A stretch of DNA of 64,000 nt, taken from assembly GCF_021026195.1 (NCBI RefSeq), contig NZ_JAJNCT010000034.1, positions 1 through 64,000 on the forward strand, read 5' to 3'. The notes beneath the pieces are model-generated. The model was given only the letters and a program-made list of their open reading frames with translations, ran no database searches and was not told the DNA's origin. This DNA is from Comamonas koreensis (GTDB lineage: Bacteria > Pseudomonadota > Gammaproteobacteria > Burkholderiales > Burkholderiaceae_C). The position numbers were made by a program, and so were the translations under genes. Shown piece after piece: positions 28,316 through 36,657 of the stretch; positions within the stretch are counted from its first letter, which is position 1, and the number at the start of each line of letters is the position of its first letter.

Positions 28316-28647
28316 GAGTTTTCTCTTTCAATAGAGGGTTTGGCGAATCCTTTTCCGCGGTCGGTGCTTCTTCTAGACGCAACTCTCGTCACGCAGGAAG
28401 CCTCTTAGGCGGTACTCCCTCACATGCAGTGCCTGGGCACTGCATGCAAAGTCTTCGCCGCGGGATTCATAAAAATCGCTGCGAAGCTCTCCATTATAAA
28501 AGTTTTTCCGTAAGACGTAAAGTGCCTCCTTACATCCCGCAAACGGGTTCGATTCCGGCATTTTTTCCATGTTTTTGGGGCCTTTAGCAGCTGCCGCATG
28601 CCCCTTTGGCGCCGTAGCACGGCGCATATCGCTACCATTGGCGCCCT
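28316..28647. promoter_or_regulatory. rplM / rlmJ divergent intergenic region with a palindrome
   Basis: This 332-base gap separates the divergent ribosomal operon and rlmJ. It contains the inverted repeat ATGCAGTGCC/GGCACTGCAT (28424-28433 / 28436-28445), about 110 bases ahead of rplM, without a T run. The part at 28470-28520 is AT-rich and could hold promoters. No gene is convincing here. Confidence 0.5.
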
Positions 28648-29535
28648 ATGTTCAGTTACCGCCACGCCTTCCATGCCGGCAATCACGCCGATGTGCTCAA
28701 GCACACCATCCTGATTGCCTCCCTGCAATACATGACGCAAAAAGAGGCGGCATTGGTTGCGCTGGACACCCATGCCGGGGCGGGCCTGTACCGCCTGGAC
28801 GGCGACTACGCGACGACCAGTGCCGAGGCCGATGAAGGCATTCGCCGCCTCGAAGGTGCCAAGGACTTGTGCCCCATGCTGCAGGACTATGTGGACATGG
28901 TCAAAGCCTTCAACACCAGCAACACCTACAAGGTCTACCCGGGCTCGCCCTTCATCGCGCAGCGCCTGCTGGGCGACCGCGACAAGCTCAAGCTGTTCGA
29001 GCTGCACCCCACCGACTGCCGTTCGCTGAGCGGCAACATCGCGCAGCTGAAGGCCGGCCGCCAGGTCCAGGTGCTGCTGGAAGACGGTTTTGAGGGCGTG
29101 AAGAAGTTTCTGCCCCCGCCATCGCGCCGCGCCTTTTTGCTCTGCGACCCCAGCTACGAGATGAAGACCGACTACGGCCGTGTGCTCGACATGGTGGCCG
29201 ACAGCATGCAGCGCTTCCCCACTGGCACCTATGCGGTCTGGTACCCGATCATTCCGCGCCAGGAAGCCCATGACCTGCCGCGCCGCCTCAAGACCCTGGC
29301 CAACAAGTTTGGCAAGAGCTGGCTCAATGCCGAGCTGACGGTCAAGAACAGCAAGATCACCACCGCCATGCGCCAGGGTGAGGAAAAGCGCCCCGGCCTG
29401 CCCGCCAGCGGCATGTTCCTGATCAACCCACCCTTCACCCTGAAGGACCAGCTCAAGACCGCCCTGCCCCAGATGGCCGAGCTGCTGCAGCAAGACAGCA
29501 ATGCCGGCTATGTGCTGGAGAGCGGCGGCAAGTAA
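28648..29535 (+). CDS. rlmJ: 23S rRNA (adenine-2030-N6)-methyltransferase RlmJ
   Basis: RlmJ, 295 residues, methylates A2030 of 23S rRNA using SAM. The conserved start FSYRHAFHAGNHADVLKHTI, the SAM-site motif LDTHAGAGLYRLDG and the catalytic motif CDPSYEMKTDY (family DPPYE, here DPSYE) are all present, followed by the typical WYPIIPRQEAHDL segment and the C-terminal PPFTLKDQL. Length is slightly above the E. coli enzyme. A bidirectional terminator follows the stop. Confidence 0.96.
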   Translation: MFSYRHAFHAGNHADVLKHTILIASLQYMTQKEAALVALDTHAGAGLYRLDGDYATTSAEADEGIRRLEGAKDLCPMLQDYVDMVKAFNTSNTYKVYPGSPFIAQRLLGDRDKLKLFELHPTDCRSLSGNIAQLKAGRQVQVLLEDGFEGVKKFLPPPSRRAFLLCDPSYEMKTDYGRVLDMVADSMQRFPTGTYAVWYPIIPRQEAHDLPRRLKTLANKFGKSWLNAELTVKNSKITTAMRQGEEKRPGLPASGMFLINPPFTLKDQLKTALPQMAELLQQDSNAGYVLESGGK

Positions 29536-29563
29536 GCACTGCCAGCCCGGCCACCCGCCATCG

Positions 29564-29602
29564 CAAAACGCAGGCCATCCATCGGATGGGCCTGCGTTTT
29601 TT
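29564..29602. terminator. Bidirectional intrinsic terminator rlmJ / rlpA
   Basis: AAAACGCAGGCC and GGCCTGCGTTTT form a 12-bp stem with runs of A on the left and T on the right, so it can end transcription from both rlmJ and the convergent rlpA gene. Confidence 0.9.
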
Positions 29603-29621
29603 GTTGCTGTGTGCTGAGGTT

Positions 29622-30497
29622 TTACTTTTTGCGCCGTGCAGGCGCTGCCTTGGCAGGCTTGGCCCGGGCCTTGTTGGCCGGTACCACGGCCTGCACACGG
29701 CCACGGTGCTGCACCGCCGCCTTGGCTGCCGGCTGGCCGCGCGCACCATTACCGGCCAACGCACCGCTGCCGCGCCGCCCGGCCAGCACAAACGATGGGC
29801 AGTCGTCGTCATCGTCATCCAGGGTCCACAGCTCCACCGGCTTGATGCCCAGGCCCAGCATGCCCAGCTCCTGGGCAGCGCCCTGGCTCAGGTCGATGAT
29901 GCGGTCGCCGGCATAGGGGCCCCGGTCATTGATGCGCACCACCACCGCCTTGCCGGTGACCATGCTGCGCACACAGACCTGGGTGCCAAAAGGCAGGGTC
30001 TTGTGTGCTGCCGTCAGGCCCTCTTTGTCAAAGCGCTCGCCATTGGCCGTTTTACGGCCATGGAACTGGCCGCCATACCAGGAGGCCATGCCTTGCTGGT
30101 CGGCAGAGCGGTAAGGGTCTTGCTTGAGGGCGGGTGGAATATCGGGCACATCCCAGGGGCGGGACAGCCCATCGATGCTGCTGAGCGGCGCCGACGGCGG
30201 CAGCACCAGGCCCAGGCCACGGCGCTCACCGGACAGCGCGGCCAGCTCTTCTGGGGCCGTCGACGTAATCGCAGTCTCTGCCGCTGAGCGTTCTGGTGGC
30301 GCTGGAAGTGCTTTGGGCTCCGCCAATGGCTGGTTCTCACCGCTGGTTGGCGCCGGCTCCATCCCCTCCGTATCGCTGGGCACATGCACGCAGCCACCCG
30401 CGAGCGCGGCCAGGCTGACAGCGGCCAGCCAGCCTCGGCATCGCGATCGTGTGGATGAGGGCAACAGCAACTCCTGGTCTTTCCGCGTTCGGCACAT
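29622..30497 (-). CDS. rlpA: RlpA family septal lytic transglycosylase, lipoprotein
   Basis: This 291-residue outer-membrane lipoprotein has a type II signal with lipobox LAGGC (Cys near position 36). A Pro/Ala-rich linker (to about 130) leads to the RlpA double-psi beta-barrel domain: GMASWYGGQFHGRKTANGER, AAHKTLPFGTQVCVRSM and RINDRGPYAGDRIIDLSQGA, containing the catalytic Glu and Asp of the family. RlpA cleaves glycan strands lacking stem peptides at division sites. There is no C-terminal SPOR domain; instead a DDDDDD stretch is followed by a Lys/Arg/Ala-rich tail, so septal targeting by denuded glycan is not evident. The start may be later than the ATG at 30497. Confidence 0.88.
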   Translation of the reverse strand: MCRTRKDQELLLPSSTRSRCRGWLAAVSLAALAGGCVHVPSDTEGMEPAPTSGENQPLAEPKALPAPPERSAAETAITSTAPEELAALSGERRGLGLVLPPSAPLSSIDGLSRPWDVPDIPPALKQDPYRSADQQGMASWYGGQFHGRKTANGERFDKEGLTAAHKTLPFGTQVCVRSMVTGKAVVVRINDRGPYAGDRIIDLSQGAAQELGMLGLGIKPVELWTLDDDDDDCPSFVLAGRRGSGALAGNGARGQPAAKAAVQHRGRVQAVVPANKARAKPAKAAPARRKK

Positions 30498-30534
30498 TCG
30501 GGGCCACCGCGCTGCAAGACCACAGCGCTGTTGG

Positions 30535-31362
30535 TTACAGCCCCAGCCGGTCGCAGATCGCCAGTGTGGCTGCGCTTTGGTTCATGGTGTAGAAGTGCAG
30601 ACCGACGGCACCACGGCGGCGCAGGTCCTCGCACATCTGGGTCACCACATCCAGGCCAAAGGCACGGATGCTGGCAACATCATCTCCATAGCCTTGCAGT
30701 CGCAGACGAATCCAGCGCGGGATCTCGGCACCGCAGGCATCCGAAAAGCGCATCAGCTGCGTCGATCCGGTGATCGGCATAATACCCGGGATGACCGGCA
30801 GGTCCACACCGCGTTTTTGTAAATCTTCTTGAAATCTGCAAAAGGCATCCGCGTTGAAGAAGTACTGCGTGATGGCTGAATCTGCCCCGGCTTTCACCTT
30901 GGCCAGAAAGGCCTGCAGGTCCGCTTCCGGGCTGCGCGCTTGCGGATGCATCTCCGGATAGGCAGCCACTTCGATGTGGAAATGCGGGCCGAATTCGTCG
31001 CGGATAAACGTCACCAGATCGCTGGCGTAGTGGAACTCACCACCCAGACCGTAGCCGCTGGGCAGGTCGCCGCGCAATGCCACCAGGCGCTTGACGCCCA
31101 TGTCCTTGAGCTGCTGCAGTTGCGCGCGCACCGTTTGTTTGGTGGCACCCACGCACGAGAAATGCGATGCCGCATCCACGCCCTCGTCGAGGATGGCCTT
31201 GACCACGCCAAAAGTACCCTCTTGCGTGGAGCCGCCCGCGCCATAAGTTACCGAGCAAAACTGGGGCTTGCGCGCATACAGCGCCTGGCGCACGACGCGC
31301 AGCTTGTCAGCGCCTTCGGGCGTCTTGGGCGGAAAAAATTCAAAACTGATCGGAAAAGACAT
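30535..31362 (-). CDS. metF: Methylenetetrahydrofolate reductase
   Basis: MetF, 275 residues, reduces 5,10-methylene-THF to 5-methyl-THF with NADH and FAD, supplying the methyl group for methionine synthase. Family signatures are SFEFFPPKTPEGADKLR, FCSVTYGAGGSTQEGT, HFSCVGATKQTVRAQLQQLK, LVALRGDLPSGYG and PVIPGIMPITGSTQLMRFSD. I chose the ATG at 31362, seven codons inside the frame, because GGAGA lies just upstream and the family starts here. It is the third gene of an ahcY-tlyA-metF group that serves the activated methyl cycle; a palindromic repeat separates it from tlyA. Confidence 0.97.
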   Translation of the reverse strand: MSFPISFEFFPPKTPEGADKLRVVRQALYARKPQFCSVTYGAGGSTQEGTFGVVKAILDEGVDAASHFSCVGATKQTVRAQLQQLKDMGVKRLVALRGDLPSGYGLGGEFHYASDLVTFIRDEFGPHFHIEVAAYPEMHPQARSPEADLQAFLAKVKAGADSAITQYFFNADAFCRFQEDLQKRGVDLPVIPGIMPITGSTQLMRFSDACGAEIPRWIRLRLQGYGDDVASIRAFGLDVVTQMCEDLRRRGAVGLHFYTMNQSAATLAICDRLGL

Positions 31363-31394
31363 CAGCGTCTCCAGAGTCATCAATGAAAGAGGCG

Positions 31395-31517
31395 CTCATA
31401 CAGCCCAGCAAACCGAAGGTTTGCGGTTGAGACTTGGCGTCCCCGACTAGGCGCCTCGCCGCAGGCAGTACCGTAGTACGACAAGGCGAGGCAACGACGT
31501 ATCAAGGGCTGTATGAG
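31395..31517. repeat. Palindromic intergenic element, copy A
   Basis: The element is bounded by a perfect 12-bp inverted repeat, CTCATACAGCCC (31395-31406) and GGGCTGTATGAG (31506-31517). Inside are a hairpin GCAAACC-gaa-GGTTTGC (31408-31424) and a second stem GCCTCGCC / GGCGAGGC (31453-31460 / 31485-31492) enclosing GTAC-cgta-GTAC-like arms. It fills nearly the whole gap between tlyA and metF. Its core (GCCGCAGGCAGTAC ... GTACGACAAGGCGA, GCAACGACGTATCA) recurs in copy B. Confidence 0.85.
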
Positions 31518-31523
31518 TGACTC

Positions 31524-32726
31524 TCAACGTTCGTTGCGCTTTTTCTGCTTCGAGCGCGCGGGCCCCGGCTGGCCAAAACTGGCCGCTTCCGGGTCCACAT
31601 ACAGCTCCTGCAGATCACGCTTGGCACGCATATCGGCACGCGATGGGCGCTTGGCAGCGGCCTTTTTCGCAGGCGCTGCCGGGGCGTCCGCACCGGCATC
31701 GGCTGCTGCAGGCACGGGCGCCTTGATGACCGCGCCTTGCTGGGCATGCACAAAGAACTCATGGTTGCCGTCGCCGCCATCGATGGCCGAATCCATCCAT
31801 TGCTTGACCTCCAGGCCCAGCTCGGCGAGGCAGGCGCGGATGCGCTGTTCCACCTCGGCATACAAGGCCTTGTCGCGCACAATGCCGCCCTTGCCAATCT
31901 GGCCGGGCTGCAACTCGAACTGGGGCTTGACCAGCATCAGCAGCTGGCCGCCGGGCTTGAGCACGCTGACCACCGCTGGCAGCACCAGGGTCAGCGAGAT
32001 GAAGGACAGATCGCCGGTGACAAAGTCAAACTCGGGGCGGATATCGATGTTCTCGGTGCCGGCGCGGCGGCGGCGCTCGACGGGGGCCGTGCCCTCCGCC
32101 TTGGCGCGCTGCTTGGCACTGCGCTCAGCCTTGAAGTCCTCGATCTCCTGCTCTTTGGCGTCCTGGCTGTCGTCGTATTCCTCATCGACCTGGCCGCCAT
32201 TGCGCATCCAGGCATAAGGGGCCACCGGCTGGGTGTCGTTGTCCTCTTCTTCCAGCACGATCTCGGTCAAGGCCAGATCGCAGGCCGCTTCCAGCGATTC
32301 AGGCGTCAGCGCGCGGGCATTGAAGCCCTCGACACAGACCACACGCTCATCGGCGCGCAGGCGCTCGTGCAACTGGCCCGTGCCCACATCGACACCGATC
32401 ACCTGCCGGGCACCCGCCTGCAGCAGGCAGTCGGTAAAGCCACCGGTGCTCTGGCCCACGTCCAGGCAGCGCAGGTCCTTGACCACCAGGCCGGTCGCCG
32501 CCAAGGCGCCTTCCAGCTTGAGGCCGCCGCGCGAGATGTACTTGGCTTCCGAGTCATCGAGCAGCTCCACATCGGCGCCTGCTGGAATCTCGTCACCGTT
32601 CTTGGCCACCTTGATCCAGGGGGCCAGCGAGGTGGTGCGCCACTGCACACCCGCAGCAATCAGGCGCTGCGCCTGCGAGCGGGTCGACGCCAGGCCCGTT
32701 TCCACCAAAAACACATCTGCGCGCAT
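31524..32726 (-). CDS. tlyA: TlyA family rRNA methyltransferase / hemolysin-like, with insertion
   Basis: This protein of about 400 residues has an N-terminal S4 RNA-binding domain (MRADVFLVETGLASTRSQAQ, 1-60) and an FtsJ-like SAM methyltransferase domain (KYISRGGLKLEGAL, LDVGQSTGGFTDCLL, GDLSFISLTLVLP, KPQFELQPGQIGKGGIVRD). TlyA proteins 2'-O-methylate rRNA. The start at 32726 has AAGGA upstream. Between the DLALTEI strand and FVTGDLSFISL an extra segment of about 75-80 residues (about 155-230) is very acidic and then Lys/Arg-rich; common TlyA proteins of about 270 residues lack it. The C-terminus is also extended by an Ala/Lys-rich tail. It sits between ahcY and metF with a palindromic element on each side. 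Confidence 0.9.
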   Translation of the reverse strand: MRADVFLVETGLASTRSQAQRLIAAGVQWRTTSLAPWIKVAKNGDEIPAGADVELLDDSEAKYISRGGLKLEGALAATGLVVKDLRCLDVGQSTGGFTDCLLQAGARQVIGVDVGTGQLHERLRADERVVCVEGFNARALTPESLEAACDLALTEIVLEEEDNDTQPVAPYAWMRNGGQVDEEYDDSQDAKEQEIEDFKAERSAKQRAKAEGTAPVERRRRAGTENIDIRPEFDFVTGDLSFISLTLVLPAVVSVLKPGGQLLMLVKPQFELQPGQIGKGGIVRDKALYAEVEQRIRACLAELGLEVKQWMDSAIDGGDGNHEFFVHAQQGAVIKAPVPAAADAGADAPAAPAKKAAAKRPSRADMRAKRDLQELYVDPEAASFGQPGPARSKQKKRNER

Positions 32727-32853
32727 GCGCGTTCCTTCAATCAAAACGACCGGCTGGCCCGCCAGGCGGAGCAGCCCGTCTTCACAACAAATGCCCAACA
32801 GGGCTGCAGCGCCAGGCGGCACCGAAGAGTGTCACCTAGCGCTGACCCAGAGG

Positions 32854-32946
32854 CGCTAAGACGGCCCATGAGACGAGGCGCAAAGCCGCAGGCAGTACAA
32901 GCGTACGACAAGGCGAAGCAACGACGTATCAGGGGCCGTATTAGCG
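32854..32946. repeat. Palindromic intergenic element, copy B
   Basis: Ends are CGCTAAGACGGCCC (32854-32867) and GGGCCGTATTAGCG (32933-32946), complementary at 13 of 14 positions. The core GCCGCAGGCAGTAC-aagc-GTACGACAAGGCGA and GCAACGACGTATCA are nearly identical to copy A, 1.46 kb away, while the end sequences and left half differ. It lies between ahcY and tlyA. Confidence 0.82.
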
Positions 32947-32955
32947 GCTCCTGGC

Positions 32956-34386
32956 TTAGTAGCGGTAGGTTTCGGGCTTGTAAGGGCCTTCCTTCTTCAC
33001 GCCGATGTAGTCCGCTTGCGCCTGGGTCAGCTCGGTCAGCTGGGCGCCAACCTTCTTCAGGTGCAGGCGTGCGACCTTCTCGTCCAGCACCTTGGGCAGC
33101 ACATAGACCTTGCCCACTTCGTAGGCGTCGGGGCGGGTGAACAGCTCGATCTGCGCCAGGGTCTGGTTGGCAAAGGAGTTGGACATCACAAAGCTGGGGT
33201 GGCCGGTGGCGCAACCCAGGTTCACCAGGCGGCCCTTGGCCAGCAGGATGATCTTCTTGCCATCGGGGAAGGTGATGTGGTCGACTTGCGGCTTGATCTC
33301 TTCCCACTCGTACTTCTCGATCGATGCGACATCGATTTCGTTGTCGAAGTGACCGATGTTGCAGACGATGGCCTCGTCCTTCATCGCGACCATGTGCTCG
33401 TGGCGGATGATGTCCTTGTTGCCGGTAGTGGTCACGAAGATGTCGCACTTGTCAGCGGCGTACTCCATGGTCACGACCTTGTAGCCTTCCATCGCGGCTT
33501 GCAGGGCGTTGATCGGGTCGATCTCGGTCACCCAGACTTGTGCGCGCAGGGCGGTCAGCGCCTGGGCGCAGCCCTTGCCCACGTCACCGTAGCCAGCAAC
33601 CACGGCCACCTTGCCGGCGATCATCACATCGGTCGCGCGCTTGATGCCGTCCACCAGCGATTCGCGGCAGCCGTAGAGGTTGTCGAACTTGGACTTGGTC
33701 ACCGAGTCGTTGACGTTGATCGCGCGGAACAGCAGCGAGCCGTTGGCCGACATCTCGTTCAGGCGGTGCACGCCGGTGGTGGTCTCTTCGGTCACGCCCA
33801 GGATCTGGGCCGACTTGCGGCTGTACCAGGTTGGATCGACGGCCAGCTTGGCCTTGATCGCAGCAAACACGATCTTCTCTTCTTCGCTGCCGGGGTTGGC
33901 CAGCACGGAGATGTCCTTCTCGGCCTTCTTGCCCAGGTGCATCAGCATGGTGGCATCTCCGCCGTCGTCCAGGATCATGTTCGGGCCTTCGCCTTCAGTG
34001 TCCTTGGCGCCGAATTCAAAGATCGCGTGGGTGTAGTCCCAGTAGTCCTTGAGCGACTCGCCCTTGATCGCGTACACGGGCACGCCGGTTTCGGCGATGG
34101 CGGCAGCGGCGTGGTCCTGGGTCGAGAAGATGTTGCACGAGGCCCAGCGCACTTGGGCGCCCAGCGCCGTCAGCGTCTCGATCAGCACGGCGGTCTGGAT
34201 GGTCATGTGCAGCGAGCCGGTGATGCGCGCGCCCTTGAGGGGCTGGGCAGCAGCGAACTCTTCACGCACGGCCATCAGGCCAGGCATTTCGGTTTCGGCG
34301 ATCTTGATTTCCTTGCGGCCCCAAGCGGCCAGGGAAATGTCGGTAATCGCAGAGTCAGCGGGATTGAAGCGAACAGCAGCGTTCAT
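32956..34386 (-). CDS. ahcY: S-adenosylhomocysteine hydrolase
   Basis: AhcY, 476 residues, splits S-adenosylhomocysteine into adenosine and homocysteine, removing the product inhibitor of SAM methyltransferases. Signatures: [20 protein letters not shown] at the start, [20 protein letters not shown], the NAD-binding [13 protein letters not shown] and the [20 protein letters not shown] motif, ending [20 protein letters not shown]. The long form (about 476) is usual in proteobacteria. The ATG at 34386 has GGAGA upstream. The frame stays open through the leader, but that leader is an SAH riboswitch, so it is not translated. Confidence 0.98.
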   Translation of the reverse strand: MNAAVRFNPADSAITDISLAAWGRKEIKIAETEMPGLMAVREEFAAAQPLKGARITGSLHMTIQTAVLIETLTALGAQVRWASCNIFSTQDHAAAAIAETGVPVYAIKGESLKDYWDYTHAIFEFGAKDTEGEGPNMILDDGGDATMLMHLGKKAEKDISVLANPGSEEEKIVFAAIKAKLAVDPTWYSRKSAQILGVTEETTTGVHRLNEMSANGSLLFRAINVNDSVTKSKFDNLYGCRESLVDGIKRATDVMIAGKVAVVAGYGDVGKGCAQALTALRAQVWVTEIDPINALQAAMEGYKVVTMEYAADKCDIFVTTTGNKDIIRHEHMVAMKDEAIVCNIGHFDNEIDVASIEKYEWEEIKPQVDHITFPDGKKIILLAKGRLVNLGCATGHPSFVMSNSFANQTLAQIELFTRPDAYEVGKVYVLPKVLDEKVARLHLKKVGAQLTELTQAQADYIGVKKEGPYKPETYRY

Positions 34387-34463
34387 GGTTTTCTCCAAAA
34401 ATTGAATGAAAAACCACGTTCCGCGGAAGAAGGGGAAAGACCATCTCACCGCACAGAAAGCGT

Positions 34464-34557
34464 GGGTGAGCGTCGTTGCGAGATGAAATCCGAGCCTCAC
34501 GCCCCGTGGTGGTCTGGCGCCTGGCCAGACTGGGAAACGCTGCAACGCTCCTCGGAT
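34464..34557 (-). ncRNA. SAH riboswitch of ahcY
   Basis: Read on the minus strand, the ahcY leader contains CCGAGGAGCGTTGCAGCG, a variable hairpin (GTCTGGCCAGGCGCCAGAC), GAGGCTCGG closing the P1 stem with CCGAG, and CAACGACGCTCACC, whose GACGCTC-type end pairs back with GAGCG in the loop as the known pseudoknot. This matches the SAH riboswitch consensus (GAGGAGCGYUGC ... GCUCGG ... AACGRCGCUCAC) in order and spacing. It turns on expression when S-adenosylhomocysteine is high, so it matches the function of ahcY; it could also control tlyA and metF if they share the transcript. Confidence 0.93.
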
Positions 34558-34565
34558 GGAGTGCG

Positions 34566-34571
34566 ATTATA
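34566..34571 (-). promoter_or_regulatory. Likely -10 box for the riboswitch-ahcY transcript
   Basis: TATAAT on the minus strand (ATTATA at 34566-34571) lies about eight bases upstream of the first base of the riboswitch and seven beyond the kdpE stop. No convincing -35 box is seen at 17 bases. Confidence 0.5.
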
Positions 34572-34577
34572 AGGGCA

Positions 34578-35282
34578 TCAGCCCTGTAACCCCACCAGGC
34601 GGTAGCCCACTTGCAGCTCGGTGAGCAGATGCCGGGGCTGGGCCGGCTCGGCCTCGATCTTCTGGCGCAGGTTGGCCATGTGCACGCGCAGGTAGTGCGG
34701 CCGGTCCAGGTACTCCGGCCCCCATACCTGCAGCAGCAGCTGGCGATGCGTCAGCACCCGGCCCTGGCCGGCAATCAGGGCCGCCAGCAGCCGGAACTCG
34801 ATAGGGGTCAGGTGCACGGCGGCGCCCGCCTGGCGCACCTCATGCGTGGCCAGGTCTACCTCCACATCGCCAAAACGCGCCGTGCTGCCGGGCTTGTCGC
34901 CCCCGCTGCGCTGGCCCCGGCGCAGCATCACGCGCAGCCGCGCCAGCAACTCGGGCACGCCAAAGGGCTTGCTCAGGTAGTCGTCGGCACCGGCATCCAG
35001 TGCAGCCACCTTTTCCTCTTCCTGGTCGCGGGCCGAGAGCACCAGCACCGGCAGCCCGCTCCAGCCGCGCAGCTCGGTGATCAAGGTCTTGCCATCGGCA
35101 TCGGGCAGGCCCAGGTCCAGCACCAGCGCATCGGGCTGCCGGCTGGCCGCTTCGATCAGGCCGCGCCGGGCGCTGTCGGCTTCAAAGACCTGCCAGCCTT
35201 CGTCCTCCATGGCCAGCCGCACAAAGCGGCGGATATTGGGATCGTCGTCCACCAGGAGGATGCGGGGGGCTGCTAGCGTCAT
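34578..35282 (-). CDS. kdpE: Kdp response regulator KdpE, separated from kdpD
   Basis: KdpE, 234 residues, is the OmpR-family activator of kdpFABC. The receiver domain has the acidic pair VDDDPNIRR, the phospho-accepting Asp in VLDLGLPDADG and the KPF motif (DYLSKPFGVPEL). The winged-helix domain ends with the KdpE-specific WGPEYLDRPHYLRVHMANLR. Normally kdpE directly follows kdpD; here kdpD lies 7.6 kb away with a cobalamin cluster in between on the opposite strand. It must be transcribed from the 112-base gap it shares with cobG. Confidence 0.94.
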   Translation of the reverse strand: MTLAAPRILLVDDDPNIRRFVRLAMEDEGWQVFEADSARRGLIEAASRQPDALVLDLGLPDADGKTLITELRGWSGLPVLVLSARDQEEEKVAALDAGADDYLSKPFGVPELLARLRVMLRRGQRSGGDKPGSTARFGDVEVDLATHEVRQAGAAVHLTPIEFRLLAALIAGQGRVLTHRQLLLQVWGPEYLDRPHYLRVHMANLRQKIEAEPAQPRHLLTELQVGYRLVGLQG

Positions 35283-35394
35283 GCGCCCGATTGTGACAAA
35301 AAACCAGGGTGGTTTGCGCCTGCGTACCGAGAGGAAGCGAGCACTTCGCTACACTTCAGCACCCTGGCACTGCCGCTGCACTGCCGCCTGCCCC

Positions 35395-36657
35395 ATGTTT
35401 GCCGCTCCACCCTCCCCCCCTCCACAGACCCAAGGCTGGTGCCCTGGTGCCTGGCAGCCCATGGCCTCTGGCGATGGGCTGGTGGTGCGGGTGCGCCCGC
35501 CGCTGGGCCGGCTGTCGGCCGCGCAGGCGCTGCGTTTGGCCGAGCTGGCAGCGCAGCATGGCGCCGGCCTGCTGGAGCTCACCAGCCGCGCCAATATCCA
35601 GCTGCGCGGCGTGACCCCCGACCAGCACGGCAGCCTGCTCGGTGCGCTGGCCGCCCAAGGCCTGCTGGACCCGGACGCGCGCCAGGAGCAACTGCGCAAC
35701 CTGGTCATCGACCCACTGAGCCAGCCCACTGACGGTTTGCTGGCATTGGCCGAGGCCTTGCAGCAGGCACTGGTAGCCGATACCGCGCTGGATGGCCTGC
35801 CCGCCAAATTTGGCTTCTCGCTGGCCAGTGGCCGCCATGGCGGGCTGGCCGAGGTAGCCGCCGATGTGAAGATCGTGCGCGATGGCACCCAGGGCTGGCG
35901 GCTGCAGGTGCCCGGCCAGCCCATCGCCTGGCAGGCGGACAGCGCACCCCTCACCGTGCAAGCCGCGCTGGTACTGGCCCGCTGGTGCGCCGCCCAGGCC
36001 CGCGCACGGCGTGCAGCTGGCGAGCACCCGGGCCGCTTGCCCCAGCTACTGCGCCAGCCAGGCGAGTTACCGCCACTGGTCCTGCCCACAGGCCTGCGCC
36101 AAGTACCCCCTTATCTGCCTGCCGATGGCAGCCCAAACCCGGGCTGGCAGCGCGGCCTGGGCCTTTTGGTGGCCGCGCCGCTGGGCCGGGTCGCTGCTGA
36201 TGCATTGGCGCGCCTGGCCCGCAGCGGCATCCGCGGCCTGCGGCTGACCCCCTGGCGCATGCTGCTGGTCGAAGGCCTGGCGTCTTCCGACAGCGCGGTG
36301 CTGGAGGCTACAGGCCTGGGCGACCCCGAGCACTGGATCCGCGATCCGCAAGATGCCCGCCTGCGTGTGTCGGCCTGCAGTGGCGCGCCCGGCTGCCGCC
36401 AGGCGCTGGCGCCTACGCAGGATCTGGCCTTGGCGCTGGCCCCCCATGTGCCCGAAGGCGCGCACCTGCATGTCTCGGGCTGCGCGAAGGGCTGTGCACT
36501 CCAGTTGCCGTCCACCGTTACCTTGGTGGCGCAAGCGGGCGAGCAGGAGCCCGTGTTTGGCCGCGCCCGCCATGCGCTGGCCCGGGCCGTCACCGATTCC
36601 CGCTGGAGCGCGCGCAGTCTGCGCGACAATCCCGGGCTGTTGTTTGAAGAAATCTAA
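35395..36657 (+). CDS. cobG: Precorrin-3B synthase
   Basis: CobG, 420 residues, uses O2, a [4Fe-4S] cluster and a mononuclear iron to convert precorrin-3A to precorrin-3B, and so marks the aerobic B12 route. It is built like a sirohaem-type reductase: nitrite/sulfite reductase ferredoxin half-domains (LELTSRANIQLRGVTPDQHG, KFGFSLASGRHGGLAEVAAD) and cluster ligands in SACSGAPGC and HVSGCAKGCA. I chose the ATG at 35395 (MFAAPPSPPPQTQGWCPG); the frame is open upstream through antisense kdpE. It is the first gene of the cob operon and its stop overlaps the cobH start (TAATG). Confidence 0.92.
   Translation: MFAAPPSPPPQTQGWCPGAWQPMASGDGLVVRVRPPLGRLSAAQALRLAELAAQHGAGLLELTSRANIQLRGVTPDQHGSLLGALAAQGLLDPDARQEQLRNLVIDPLSQPTDGLLALAEALQQALVADTALDGLPAKFGFSLASGRHGGLAEVAADVKIVRDGTQGWRLQVPGQPIAWQADSAPLTVQAALVLARWCAAQARARRAAGEHPGRLPQLLRQPGELPPLVLPTGLRQVPPYLPADGSPNPGWQRGLGLLVAAPLGRVAADALARLARSGIRGLRLTPWRMLLVEGLASSDSAVLEATGLGDPEHWIRDPQDARLRVSACSGAPGCRQALAPTQDLALALAPHVPEGAHLHVSGCAKGCALQLPSTVTLVAQAGEQEPVFGRARHALARAVTDSRWSARSLRDNPGLLFEEI

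Noticed and set aside
28540-28566. tRNA-like 3' end (GGGTTCGATTCCGGCA)
   Set aside because: The stem has mismatches, there is no anticodon arm or acceptor stem upstream, so it is not a tRNA; at most a chance match or remnant.
28373-28627. Minus-strand open frame between rplM and rlmJ
   Set aside because: It contains the palindrome and promoter-like AT-rich part, has no family features and would overlap regulatory sequence.
34387-34545. 53-residue N-terminal extension of AhcY
   Set aside because: The bases form the SAH riboswitch and AhcY proteins start at MNAAVRF-like sequence.
35283-35394. Cobalamin riboswitch upstream of cobG
   Set aside because: The gap is too short and has no B12 box or AACR-type core; a GGCACTGCC stretch is not the conserved box.
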